Shown here: in pieces, positions 35,332 to 43,316 of the stretch
Numbering within the stretch: position 1 is the stretch's first letter
Layout of the letters: every line of letters starts with the position of its first letter
NCBI GenBank assembly: GCA_039029315.1
Contig: JBCCGK010000097.1
Coordinates: 1 to 44,826 of the forward strand
DNA length: 44,826 nucleotides
Direction of reading: 5' to 3'
From: JBCCCJ01 sp039029315
GTDB lineage: Bacteria; Bacteroidota; Bacteroidia; J057
Translations under genes and position numbers: made by a program
The notes under the pieces: model-generated
Database searches by the model: none
Told to the model about the DNA's origin: nothing
Seen by the model: the letters and a program-made list of their open reading frames with translations, nothing else

Positions 35332-35440
35332 GTATTTCCTTGCAACTCCACCAGGTATTTGTCGCAAATGATCGCCACCAACAAAGAGGTGGCAACACCA
35401 GCTTTGGGAAGGGGCCGTATGGGCATAGGGTCTATTATAA
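35332..35440 (-). pseudogene. Short IS66-family transposase (TnpC) fragment
   Basis: The minus strand encodes IDPMPIRPLPKAGVATSLLVAIICDKYLV, which fits the IS66 TnpC segment P-x-x-PIPKGxAGPGLLAxIxVSKYxDHLP. Only about 30 codons remain between the IS3 right end and the LytTR regulator's stop codon. It is a scrap of an older insertion. Confidence 0.5.
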
Positions 35441-36139
35441 AATCGATTTTAACGAACTTCTATAGGACCGGCCGATGGGTAATCGAAGGCCATCCAGTAC
35501 TACATATTCTGCAGTGCGTTCAGTGATGAATCGTGGATTTATGAAAAAGGAACGATGAATACGAACCATATTGTTAAAATGATTGTTCTGTTCAATTTCC
35601 TTCATTCGCATATAAACCAGGTACTTCTTATCAATGGTATTAATCGCTACATATTCACTTTTCGCTTCAATGAACTTTATCGTCGCTGAGGATAGATGTA
35701 GTGACTTGGCGCCAGCTCTTAGCGTGAACGTCTCCTTTCTGGATTCGAGATAATCAAACTTTTCGGCTTTCTTACTAATTTCAATTTCTTTCAATACACG
35801 ATCGATCGCCTTTTCGAATCTTTGGGACAATATAGGCTTTAACAGGTAGTCAGTAACACCGAGTTCATAGCCTTCAATAGCATATTGCCTATACGCGGTT
35901 GTGAGAATTGTTTTGAAAGGGGGCTTGTGTTTTTTCAAAAACTCAATGCCACTCATTCCAGGCATCTCTATATCTAAAAACAGAAGATCGATTTCTTTTC
36001 CTTGTAAATCGAAATAAACAGCGTTGTTGCTTGAACCGGAAAAATGAAGCGCGTCATTATTTTCGATATAATACCGTAGCAAATCCCTTGCATGCTGCTC
36101 ATCATCTATTATGTAACAATTCAATTTATTCATATGCAA
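35435..36139 (-). CDS. LytTR response regulator (module 2)
   Basis: This 234-residue cytoplasmic regulator has a receiver domain with D12/D13, phospho-acceptor Asp56 in LLFLDIEMPGMSG, TTAYR and K in LLKP. The LytTR domain (about 140-234) has IKFIEAKSEYVAINT, NMVRIHRSFFINP and LPIGRSYRSS. ATG 36133 (MNKLN) is an alternative start two residues in. The gene overlaps the kinase gene's end, so the two are translationally coupled. It is a paralogue of the regulator at 27617 with the same partner order. It ends close to IS66/IS3 debris but appears complete. Confidence 0.93.
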   Translation of the reverse strand: MHMNKLNCYIIDDEQHARDLLRYYIENNDALHFSGSSNNAVYFDLQGKEIDLLFLDIEMPGMSGIEFLKKHKPPFKTILTTAYRQYAIEGYELGVTDYLLKPILSQRFEKAIDRVLKEIEISKKAEKFDYLESRKETFTLRAGAKSLHLSSATIKFIEAKSEYVAINTIDKKYLVYMRMKEIEQNNHFNNMVRIHRSFFINPRFITERTAEYVVLDGLRLPIGRSYRSSLKSIL

Positions 36140-37178
36140 AGAATTGTTTTAAGGAAAGGGAAACAATGTACTGATCTGTCTGATCCACTATATTGAGTTC
36201 GGCATTATTTCCATAAACAGACTGTATAATTTGAATAGTTGTATCTATCCCCATTCCAAAGTATCCCTGTTCTTTTTTGCTTCTTTGAAAGTCTGACTTG
36301 GTATTTCTCACTTCAAACAAAAAATCCTGGTGGATCTGTTTGCAGTAAATTTCAATTGACGAACGATTGACCGGATGATAAGAATGTTTGAAAGCGTTTT
36401 CAACAAAAGGCAAGAGTATTTGTGGTTCGATTTTGACATCTGAATCGATGATCTTGAATTCCTTATGAACCTGAAAGGAATCATCCTCTTTTTCACTTAG
36501 AAAAAAGATATAATTGTCAATAAACTCAAGCTCTTTATACAGTTCAATTTTTTGTTCTTTCCGATCGTATGATAAGTATTTCATTAATGAAATTATGCGC
36601 TCGACATGCTGCCTGGATTTCTCCGGTTTGGTGATTATCACAGCGTACAAGGAATTTAATGTATTCAGCAAGAAGTGGGGGCTGAATTGTGTTCGGAGGA
36701 GCTTCAGTTCCGCACCTTTCTTTTCAATTTCTATTTGCATCATTCGCCTTTGCGTATCTCTGTTTTGGGTATAGGCGTGTATGACAGTACTGCTTAGTAC
36801 CGTAGTGATGCTGATTAATTGAAGTACGATAAAATGAACCTTTCTTCGCGGAATAAGCCTGTCGTCCAGGTTTTCAAAATTCGTATAGGTGTAGCCGTTA
36901 TACTTTGTCAGCAGCACTCTTTTGGTTACGATGTAAGAACTGAAGGTAAGCGTACATACCAATAAAATGAACAGTACTCTCCTTCCCTTAACGAGGAGAC
37001 CAGGAGCTAACCATAGCGATGTGATTTTGCTCAGAAGTATAAAAAATAGAACGGCTTCGGCAGAAATTAGCATGCGGACTTTCCACTCCTGAGATTCGAA
37101 GACCAAAAGCAAAAGGAAGTATACCACTAGCCAAATTAATATTTCTATTAGTAAGCTTTTTCGATTTGGCAGATTCAT
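36126..37178 (-). CDS. LytS-type sensor histidine kinase (module 2)
   Basis: This 350-residue membrane kinase has four hydrophobic stretches in the first 140 residues. The His_kinase domain carries the phospho-acceptor His in RTQFSPHFLLNTLNSL, and the ATPase part shows VENAFKHSYHP (N-box) and GYFGMGIDTTIQII (G-box region). No large periplasmic domain is visible. It lies 18 bp after DUF4249 and overlaps the regulator gene, so receptor, DUF4249, kinase and regulator form one operon, unlike module 1 where the kinase pair is on the opposite strand from the receptor. Confidence 0.92.
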   Translation of the reverse strand: MNLPNRKSLLIEILIWLVVYFLLLLVFESQEWKVRMLISAEAVLFFILLSKITSLWLAPGLLVKGRRVLFILLVCTLTFSSYIVTKRVLLTKYNGYTYTNFENLDDRLIPRRKVHFIVLQLISITTVLSSTVIHAYTQNRDTQRRMMQIEIEKKGAELKLLRTQFSPHFLLNTLNSLYAVIITKPEKSRQHVERIISLMKYLSYDRKEQKIELYKELEFIDNYIFFLSEKEDDSFQVHKEFKIIDSDVKIEPQILLPFVENAFKHSYHPVNRSSIEIYCKQIHQDFLFEVRNTKSDFQRSKKEQGYFGMGIDTTIQIIQSVYGNNAELNIVDQTDQYIVSLSLKQFFAYE

Positions 37179-37196
37179 TTTATATCGTTTTACGAT

Positions 37197-37991
37197 TTAT
37201 GGGATAACAACCGTCATTGTATCAATATTGTAAGTATTAAAGACGCCGAGTGCTCCATTCGACCAATTGGTTATCGGGTTTGCCGGAGACGTTGAATTCG
37301 AAAATCGATTCTCTCCTATTATTTCATCGAGGGTGTACAAATAATCATAATTGCTTTCATTCATATGGATTAGTTCTACGGTGATCTCTTGTCCAGTTTG
37401 ATATACGCCTCTTCGTATAGATCTTGTAATCAGCTGACCGTCTTGCAATCCATCGTTAAAGAATCTGGGTTCTGTACTTTGAAGTTCACCGTCAACTGAA
37501 TGACGAACGCGATAATAATTCATTATTCCAACAGAATCTTTGAAAGAATACGACACTCGGGTTCCAACTTGATTGGGTGGTTGAGACGAAGACCGTGTAG
37601 TAAGGTTTATTAAGGGTATGACATATGGCATCGTTGATTGTGCCGTATAGCTTAGATCATCGACCTCTACAGAGAGCGTATAGGTGTTACCCGCTTCTCC
37701 TACAACATTGGCAGAATATAATCCATCCGCTGTATGCGGAATGAGTTGAGAAAGACCGAAATCGTCACTCAGTATTACAATTGCATTTTCAACGAATACG
37801 TTGGTATCAGACTCATAATATAATGATGACCTGGAAATCAGCACCTCGAATGGATGGGTGCCCGCTTGTAATTCAGCTGCGATGACAACTTTCTTTTCGG
37901 AATCCTCTATTTCCAATTCTACGATTTGTTGACAAGATACAATGAGGATTGCCAATGCTCCTATGGCAAAGAAATTTATTATGGATTTCAT
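37197..37991 (-). CDS. DUF4249 lipoprotein (module 2)
   Basis: The 264-residue lipoprotein starts at ATG 37991, where the signal peptide MKSIINFFAIGALAILIVSC begins; longer upstream frames run into the receptor gene. After the lipidated Cys comes QQIVELEIEDSEKKVVIAAELQAG, the usual DUF4249 opening, with a beta-rich body and the C-terminal IIGENRFSNSTSPANPITNWSNGALGVF motif. It follows the receptor stop by one base. It is presumed to work with that receptor at the outer membrane. Confidence 0.88.
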   Translation of the reverse strand: MKSIINFFAIGALAILIVSCQQIVELEIEDSEKKVVIAAELQAGTHPFEVLISRSSLYYESDTNVFVENAIVILSDDFGLSQLIPHTADGLYSANVVGEAGNTYTLSVEVDDLSYTAQSTMPYVIPLINLTTRSSSQPPNQVGTRVSYSFKDSVGIMNYYRVRHSVDGELQSTEPRFFNDGLQDGQLITRSIRRGVYQTGQEITVELIHMNESNYDYLYTLDEIIGENRFSNSTSPANPITNWSNGALGVFNTYNIDTMTVVIP

Positions 37992-37992
37992 T

Positions 37993-40314
37993 TTATTTGA
38001 ATTTAAAATTATAGGTGATGGAAGGAATCCATCTGAATAAGGAAAGTTGGGTAGCTTCAAATTGTCCAGGGATCGTCTCACTCTCTCCAACGGTTATGGA
38101 ATAAGCATTTTCCCGACCGTAAGCATTGTACAATGAAAAGTTCCAGTTGGATTCGAATTTGTCTGTGCTTTTGTTGTACCAGGTAAGGCCAAGGTCCAAT
38201 CTGTGATAATCGGGCATGCGCTCTGCGTTTCGCCCGGAGTATAGGGGTACTGTTATCCCGTCATAGGTATATTTTCCAGTAGGGAATGTAACGGCATCAC
38301 CCGTGTAATAGACAAAGTTTGCTGAAACTGTCCATTTAGGGTTGAACTTATAATTCAATACTACACTTAGATCATGGGTGCGATCTTGTCTGGCAGAAAA
38401 TGGAAGCCCGTCATTGATTTCGTCAAATTGCCTTGTCGTTTTAGCTAACGTATATCCAAGCCATCCGGTGAGTTGTCCTTTCGTTTTCTTAAAAAGAAAT
38501 TCGAGTCCATACGCTTGCCCGGTACCATATACGAGCTCTCCTTCCAGCGCCTCATTCACAAAAATATCTGCTCCATCTCTGTAATCAATCGCATTTTGCA
38601 TGTATTTGTAATACACCTCAGTCGATGCCTGGAACATATTGTCATTCAAGTTCTTATGATACCCTATTGATAGTTGATCTGCAATTTGTGGTTTGACATT
38701 GTTACTACTCAAGATCCAAATGTCCGAAGGCAACAAAGAGGTCGAATTTGAAATGAGGTGTAGGTATTGGTTGTTTCTGTTGTATAACAGCTTAAGGGAA
38801 CTTGAATTGTCAATCCTGTAAGTAGCGGATAGGCGAGGTTCCAGACCATTATAGAATTGCATCAGGTCCCCCTCGTCGTGGAATGTGCTCGATAAGATGT
38901 TGCCCGAGCTATCAAATTCATAGGAAGTCCCACTGCCCAGTCTGTGAAACATTGAAAATCGCAGTCCAAAGCTAAGCTGAAATTGTTCTGAAATTTTGAA
39001 TTCGTTTTGCGCGTATACTGCAGATTCAATTCCATTTGCTAACTCTGCCTGATCGTCAGTCAAACCTGAATCATCATCTACCAGAATACTACCTGGCTCC
39101 ATGGTATGATGGATAGCATTCAAGCCAAAAGAAAGTGTATTGCGATTGTTTAGATAGTAGCTAAAATCTTGCTTGATGTTGATGTCATTTATGGTAGACA
39201 ATAAGTTCAAGCCCCGTTCTTCGAACCGGAAATCATAGAAATAGCTGTTATAGATGAGCGAGGTATTTGAAAATAATTTTTCGTTGACAATATGGTTCCA
39301 GCGCAAAGTGCCAGTCGCATTTCCCCAGTTCATTCCGAAGTTATCAACGAAGGCAAATGCGTCTCTTCCAAAGTAACCAGATACATACATTTTATCTTTT
39401 TCCCCCAGACTGTAATTCGCCTTCAAATTCAAGTCGTAGAAATATAAAGTCGAATTATTAATGGTCGAATCACTGCTTAAGCCGAAGAATAGATCGGCAT
39501 AGGATCTGCGACCTGAGATGATGAATGAACTTTTGTCCTCAACGATAGGTCCTTCAACGGTCAGTCGGGAAGCAATCAAGCCCACCCCCCCTGACATATT
39601 ATATTCTTTGGCGTTTCCTTCTTTCATTCGGATGTCCATTACGGAAGCGGTACGTCCCCCATATTCTGCAGACATTCCTCCCTTATAAATCGAGGCACTC
39701 TTCAAGGCATCTCCGTTAAAGACGGAAAAGACCCCCAGCATATGGGACGGACTATAAACGGGTGCTTCATCCAGGAGTACGAGGTTTTGATCAAGTCCAC
39801 CCCCGCGTACGTAAAACCCGGCATTTCCTTCCCCAGCGGTTTTAATTCCAGGACTCAATTGTGCAACGCGAATAATATCTGGTTCCCCACCGAAGGTGGG
39901 TACTTCATGTAAAGTCCGCATGTCAATCTCAACTTTACTTCCGTCAATACTTGTGAGATTATCCTCTTCATTCTTGCTCGAAATGATCACTTCGTCGAGG
40001 GTTTGCGTGTACACTTCCAACGCTAGATGTAGCGTAGTGTCTGCCTCCAGCGATATGGGTTGTTCCAGTGTTTTGAATCCTAAAGAACTAATGAGAAGGG
40101 TATAGCTACCCCTTTCTAAGGTTATAGAATAAAATCCGTAGGCATTTGAAGTTGTCCCAACACCGGTGAGTTCTTTAACTCTCACTGTAACGTAAGGAGC
40201 TTCTTCCCCATTTGATCGGTCTTTAATTGTACCACTAATTGTATGTTCTTGTGCATAAGCAGTCCCTATAGAAAGGAACAGTATTATCGATGAGACTAAG
40301 AGTTTTTTCACCAT
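37993..40314 (-). CDS. TonB-dependent receptor with carboxypeptidase-like domain (module 2)
   Basis: The receptor has 773 residues from ATG 40314, where the signal peptide MVKKLLVSSIILFLSIGTAYAQ starts; an in-frame ATG 66 bases upstream is rejected. It has a carboxypeptidase-regulatory domain (ISGTIKDRSNGEEAPYVTV), a plug with FYVRGGGLDQNLVLLDEAPVY and YKGGMSAEYGGRTASVMDI, and a barrel ending ITYNFKFK. The arrangement and RGGGLDQNL motif place it with the DUF4249-paired receptors and make it a paralogue of the receptor at 21963. The ligand is unknown. Direct repeats lie upstream at 40360-40449. Confidence 0.92.
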   Translation of the reverse strand: MVKKLLVSSIILFLSIGTAYAQEHTISGTIKDRSNGEEAPYVTVRVKELTGVGTTSNAYGFYSITLERGSYTLLISSLGFKTLEQPISLEADTTLHLALEVYTQTLDEVIISSKNEEDNLTSIDGSKVEIDMRTLHEVPTFGGEPDIIRVAQLSPGIKTAGEGNAGFYVRGGGLDQNLVLLDEAPVYSPSHMLGVFSVFNGDALKSASIYKGGMSAEYGGRTASVMDIRMKEGNAKEYNMSGGVGLIASRLTVEGPIVEDKSSFIISGRRSYADLFFGLSSDSTINNSTLYFYDLNLKANYSLGEKDKMYVSGYFGRDAFAFVDNFGMNWGNATGTLRWNHIVNEKLFSNTSLIYNSYFYDFRFEERGLNLLSTINDINIKQDFSYYLNNRNTLSFGLNAIHHTMEPGSILVDDDSGLTDDQAELANGIESAVYAQNEFKISEQFQLSFGLRFSMFHRLGSGTSYEFDSSGNILSSTFHDEGDLMQFYNGLEPRLSATYRIDNSSSLKLLYNRNNQYLHLISNSTSLLPSDIWILSSNNVKPQIADQLSIGYHKNLNDNMFQASTEVYYKYMQNAIDYRDGADIFVNEALEGELVYGTGQAYGLEFLFKKTKGQLTGWLGYTLAKTTRQFDEINDGLPFSARQDRTHDLSVVLNYKFNPKWTVSANFVYYTGDAVTFPTGKYTYDGITVPLYSGRNAERMPDYHRLDLGLTWYNKSTDKFESNWNFSLYNAYGRENAYSITVGESETIPGQFEATQLSLFRWIPSITYNFKFK

Positions 40315-40359
40315 GAGCGTATCTTCTCCATTTATGATAATTGTTAATGGAGGACAATT

Positions 40360-40449
40360 AACCAGATAGTCTCTTCTCAAATGGCTCTGGGATCAAGGAT
40401 TTCAATCAACTACCTCATTATTTCAACGAATAACCAGATTGTCTCTTCT
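40360..40449. promoter_or_regulatory. Direct repeats upstream of the module 2 receptor
   Basis: AACCAGATAGTCTCTTCT (40360-40377) and AACCAGATTGTCTCTTCT (40432-40449) differ by one base and are 72 bp apart, about seven helical turns. A second shared string, TTTCAAT, follows each copy at 40400 and 40473. They may be sites for the LytTR regulator of the same operon or a decayed tandem duplication. No gene is present between 40315 and 40618. Confidence 0.5.
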
Positions 40450-40553
40450 ACTATGATTCCAGGAACCAGGCGTTTCAATGATTTGCCTTCAACAAAAAGT
40501 GGAATGGTTATATCTAGGAGGTAAGGAGGCTGCACCTTACCAGAGGGCAAGGT

Positions 40554-41390
40554 GGTTCTGTTGCAAAGATTCTCCTTTGTACCTTATTTGATATTTCACA
40601 ACAGAAGATTTAGCGCTCATGAGTGATTTTAAATATCGTCATTTTCAGGGAGAAATCATCCTGCAATGTGTTCGGTGGTATTGCAAATATGGAATCAGCT
40701 ATAGAGATCTGGAGGAGATGATGGAAGAGCGTGGTGTGGATGTTGATCATACAACCCTTTATAGATGGGTTCAGCGATATGCACCAGAGATAGAGAAACG
40801 CATGAGTTGGTACAAGAAGTTTTCAAGAGGCAACTCTTGGCGAGTGGATGAGACCTATATCAAGGTCAAGGGAAAGTGGAAGTATTTGTACAGAGCTGTT
40901 GATAAAGAAGGCCGAAGGATTGATTTTTATCTCTCACATACCCGCAATACAGCTGCTGCAAAGCGATTTTTGCAGAAATCCCTTCGTGGTTTGAAAGCCT
41001 GGGAGTAACCCTATGTAATCAACACAGATCGGAATCCAACTTATGGGAAAGCCATTGAACAATTGAAAGAAGAAGGGAGATGTCAAGAGGATCTCGAACA
41101 TCGCCAGGTTAAATATTTGAACAATATAGTGGAATCAGATCATGGCAAACTTAAGCGATTGATCAAGCCGACATTGGGATTCAAATCCATGAAAACGGCC
41201 TATGCGACCATCAAAGGATTTGAAGTCATGCGCATGTTCAAGAAGGGTCAATTTCGTCTGTTCATGTATATGAATCCGACACCTCTCATGGGAGAAATCC
41301 GTCTTATCCATAGACAATTCAATTTGTATTGATTCGGAAGGAGAGGATTCCGCCTATTTTTTGATCCTTCATGAACTTTGCAACAGGGCC
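40554..41390 (+). mobile_element. IS6-family insertion sequence (IS26-like)
   Basis: An 837-bp element with ends GGTTCTGTTGCAAAG (40554-40568) and, inverted, CTTTGCAACAGGGCC (41376-41390). The shared CTGTTGCAAAG core is the hallmark of IS6/IS26 termini. It carries a single transposase with one internal stop. I see no 8-bp target duplication, as expected if flanking DNA was deleted by IS6-type replicative events. Its right end is 42 bp from the first integron attC site. Confidence 0.82.
40619..41332 (+). pseudogene. IS6-family DDE transposase with one in-frame stop
   Basis: The 237-codon gene is in one continuous frame except for TAA at 41006-41008. Before it are the zinc/HTH region (QCVRWYCKYGISYRDLEEMMEERGVDVDHTTLYRWVQ) and the first catalytic D (WRVDETYIKVKG). 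After it come the second D (NTDRNPTYG) and E (VESDHGKLKRL). Length, motif order and spacing are otherwise normal for IS26-like transposases. A single substitution would restore it, so inactivation is recent. Confidence 0.88.
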
Positions 41391-41432
41391 ATTTTCGCTA
41401 TATTCACAAACGCGCTGCCGCTTCGCGGCTTC

Positions 41433-41497
41433 GTTCAACAATGTGGATGACGTCCATACTCCTGTCGATCGTACGGCGCATCCACTCACCGTTCTAC
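41433..41497 (+). other. attC site a
   Basis: R'' GTTCAAC (41433-41439), L'' GTGGATG (41443-41449), L' CATCCAC (41479-41485) and R' GTTCTAC (41491-41497). L'' and L' are perfect complements, and the site is 65 bp. It closes a cassette whose own start is missing, presumably lost through the IS6 element just to the left. Confidence 0.7.
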
Positions 41498-41547
41498 GCA
41501 ATAGACTAAACACCCCCATTCTCAATAATCCCTCGACCCAAACTTAT

Positions 41548-42300
41548 TTATAGTAAAAGCCCTCTTTTCTTAATTTCAATTAGTTCTTTTTTTAAATTTC
41601 CTTTCCAAGGTTCTCCATGTCCTGGTAACATTAAGACATCTTCAATTCGAGAAAAAGCATCAATTGTCTTCATAGCAAGATCAGGATCATCTCCTGGTTT
41701 TAAAACATGAGGAAGGTTTTTTCTAAGAGTAATTGGTGAAGATGTACAAATAGCATCACCTGAAAATAAAACACCCCATTCTTCAAAGTAAAATGCACAA
41801 TGATCAATGGAATGCCCTGGAGTGTAAATTACTTCGGGTGATCCAGGAAATTCAAGCTTTTGCTTATCCTTGAAAGTTTGCACCTCTCCAATGGGTTTAG
41901 CCGAAAATGCTTTATATTTTACTGCTTGAACAATAAAAGTAAACAGAAATCTTGGACGCCATAGATTAGCCATTATCTCTGAGGGAATCTCAAAATGGTC
42001 AAAAGGTGCTGATTTTGCACCCAAATCATGAATATAAACTTCGGCGGTAGTTCGCTGTCTGGCAATTTCTGCGAAGCCTGTATGATCAATATGTGCATGA
42101 GTAAGAAGTACAGCACTCACTTCATTGATATTCCTTTTTATTTTCCTCATTGCATCAAGAAACTGTTTCCAGAATCCAGCAAATCCAGTATCAATTAGGA
42201 ATACTTCAGAGGGGCTTTCTATTAAATACCACTTGACTACAATATTGCCCAGTTGATAAATCTTAATTCCTTTTGTTAAGTCTTCAAATACTATTGTCAT
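41548..42300 (-). CDS. MBL-fold metallo-hydrolase (cassette gene)
   Basis: This 250-residue cytoplasmic protein starts at ATG 42300; an ATG 24 bases upstream is less likely. Zinc ligands of the metallo-beta-lactamase fold are present: LLTHAHIDHTG (HxHxDH), PGHSIDHCAF and FSGDAI, with the C-terminal LPGHGEPW. The fold covers glyoxalase II-like and lactonase-like hydrolases; the substrate is unknown. It lies in an integron cassette but reads against the usual cassette direction and is divergent from a MarR regulator, which probably controls it through the inverted repeat at 42327-42353. Confidence 0.9.
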   Translation of the reverse strand: MTIVFEDLTKGIKIYQLGNIVVKWYLIESPSEVFLIDTGFAGFWKQFLDAMRKIKRNINEVSAVLLTHAHIDHTGFAEIARQRTTAEVYIHDLGAKSAPFDHFEIPSEIMANLWRPRFLFTFIVQAVKYKAFSAKPIGEVQTFKDKQKLEFPGSPEVIYTPGHSIDHCAFYFEEWGVLFSGDAICTSSPITLRKNLPHVLKPGDDPDLAMKTIDAFSRIEDVLMLPGHGEPWKGNLKKELIEIKKRGLLL

Positions 42301-42326
42301 GATAATTTTTTTACAAATATACACAA

Positions 42327-42353
42327 TTAGTGATAATCACAATAAGTGACTAA
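42327..42353. promoter_or_regulatory. Probable MarR operator between divergent genes
   Basis: The region contains the perfect palindrome GTGATAATCAC (42330-42340) inside a longer symmetry with outer arms TTAGT (42327-42331) and ACTAA (42349-42353). It occupies most of the 82-bp gap between the MBL and MarR genes, as expected for an autoregulated MarR pair. Confidence 0.6.
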
Positions 42354-42382
42354 TTAAATTTGTAATTTGAGAAAAAATAAAT

Positions 42383-42808
42383 TTGGAATTACCTGAGAAA
42401 TTACTGACAACTACAAGCTTTCTTCTTTCAAAATGTGCTGTTCTAATAACAAATGAATTAGATAGCAAAATGGAGCATTTGGGAATTCGATCGAAACACT
42501 TTGCTATCTTATTGCTGTTACAGGAAAAGAAAGATGTCAACCAACGTGAAATAGGAAATATCCTTTTTATAGACCGTAACACCATGGTACTACTAGTGGA
42601 CACCTTGGAAGAGTTGAATTATGTCAAAAGGGAGAAAAGCAAAACAGACAGAAGGGCATATCACATATTATTGACTGAGAAAGGAAGAGAGATCTTGCCT
42701 CAAGCAACAAAGATAATGGAGGAAGTGGAGGATCATTTTCTAGGGATGATAGATCCAGAAGAGAAAAAGAAACTGAATAATTATTTAATTAATATTATTT
42801 CTTTATAA
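42383..42808 (+). CDS. MarR-family transcriptional regulator (cassette gene)
   Basis: This 141-residue regulator appears to start at TTG (42383); no ATG or GTG fits, and the N-terminal helix ELPEKLLTTTSFLLSKCAVLITNEL would otherwise be lost. The winged helix contains LGIRSKHFAILLLLQEKKDVNQREIGNILFIDRNTMVLLVDTLEELNYV and the wing KREKSKTDRRAYHILLTEKG, the MarR signature D-x-R. It is followed by dimerisation helices. It pairs with the divergent MBL hydrolase in the same cassette and probably represses it until a small-molecule ligand binds. Confidence 0.9.
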   Translation: MELPEKLLTTTSFLLSKCAVLITNELDSKMEHLGIRSKHFAILLLLQEKKDVNQREIGNILFIDRNTMVLLVDTLEELNYVKREKSKTDRRAYHILLTEKGREILPQATKIMEEVEDHFLGMIDPEEKKKLNNYLINIISL

Positions 42809-42951
42809 GACTTTTGGCTTGAGTTTGACCCTGCTCATTTGATGGGGCATTTTTTAGATTAATGGAGCGATCATAGGAATATATGATCCAATTATTTTTC
42901 CAGAATAGACAAAAGCAGAAAAAGGTTAAACACCCTAAAATTGATAACTGT

Positions 42952-43019
42952 GTAGAACAAAGGCTAAAATGTCAATAGCCTCCATTCGTCGGTTACTGCA
43001 CTTAGCCGGGACGTTATAT
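42952..43019 (+). other. attC site b
   Basis: R'' GTAGAAC (42952-42958), L'' GGCTAA (42962-42967), L' TTAGCC (43002-43007) and R' GTTATAT (43013-43019); the site is 68 bp. Its R'' with the base before it matches, as reverse complement, the start of the MBL/MarR cassette at 41491. Internal TAGCCT adds a competing hairpin with AGGCTA. Confidence 0.7.
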
Positions 43020-43091
43020 CGCATAAATCAAAAAGTTCCTTTTCCCATCAATGGTTTCCTTAGGTCTAAAAAAATGGTATATTGAAGAAGG

Positions 43092-43316
43092 ATGAAAGTT
43101 TCCAAAAACATACCACAACAACGGCTTGATAAAACCCGTTTGGCAAAATATAAAAAAGGCGAAGAACCCAATGATGTCTTATATTGGCTGAGCCGCCCTG
43201 CGATTGAGCGTATTTTGACCCTTGAGCGCATACGGCTTGAATACAATCTGTGGAAATATGGTGCTCAATCAGGATTTCAGAGAGTTTATCGAGTTGTTAA
43301 ACGCCAAAGGGGTTAA
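43092..43316 (+). CDS. Small protein preceding nucleotidyltransferase (cassette gene)
   Basis: The 74-residue basic protein (KVSKNIPQQRLDKTRLAKYKK, DVLYWLSRPAIERILTLERIRLEY and a final FQRVYRVVKRQRG) looks like the small helical partner commonly encoded just before DUF6036/AbiEii-like nucleotidyltransferases. Its 3' end overlaps the transferase gene by 59 bases, indicating coupled translation. Such pairs may act as toxin-antitoxin-like systems, a frequent cassette cargo, but this is inferred. Confidence 0.6.
   Translation: MKVSKNIPQQRLDKTRLAKYKKGEEPNDVLYWLSRPAIERILTLERIRLEYNLWKYGAQSGFQRVYRVVKRQRG

Noticed and set aside
34070..35349. Longer IS3 inverted repeat including GGAGTTGC on both sides, 12 bp outside the 16-bp ends
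   Set aside because: On the left GGAGTTGC is inside the response-regulator reading frame and on the right inside the IS66 fragment; the 12 bases between are not similar, so the match is probably chance.
40360..40449. CRISPR repeat pair with 72-bp period
   Set aside because: There are only two 18-bp copies, no cas genes, and the intervening DNA is itself partly similar between units.
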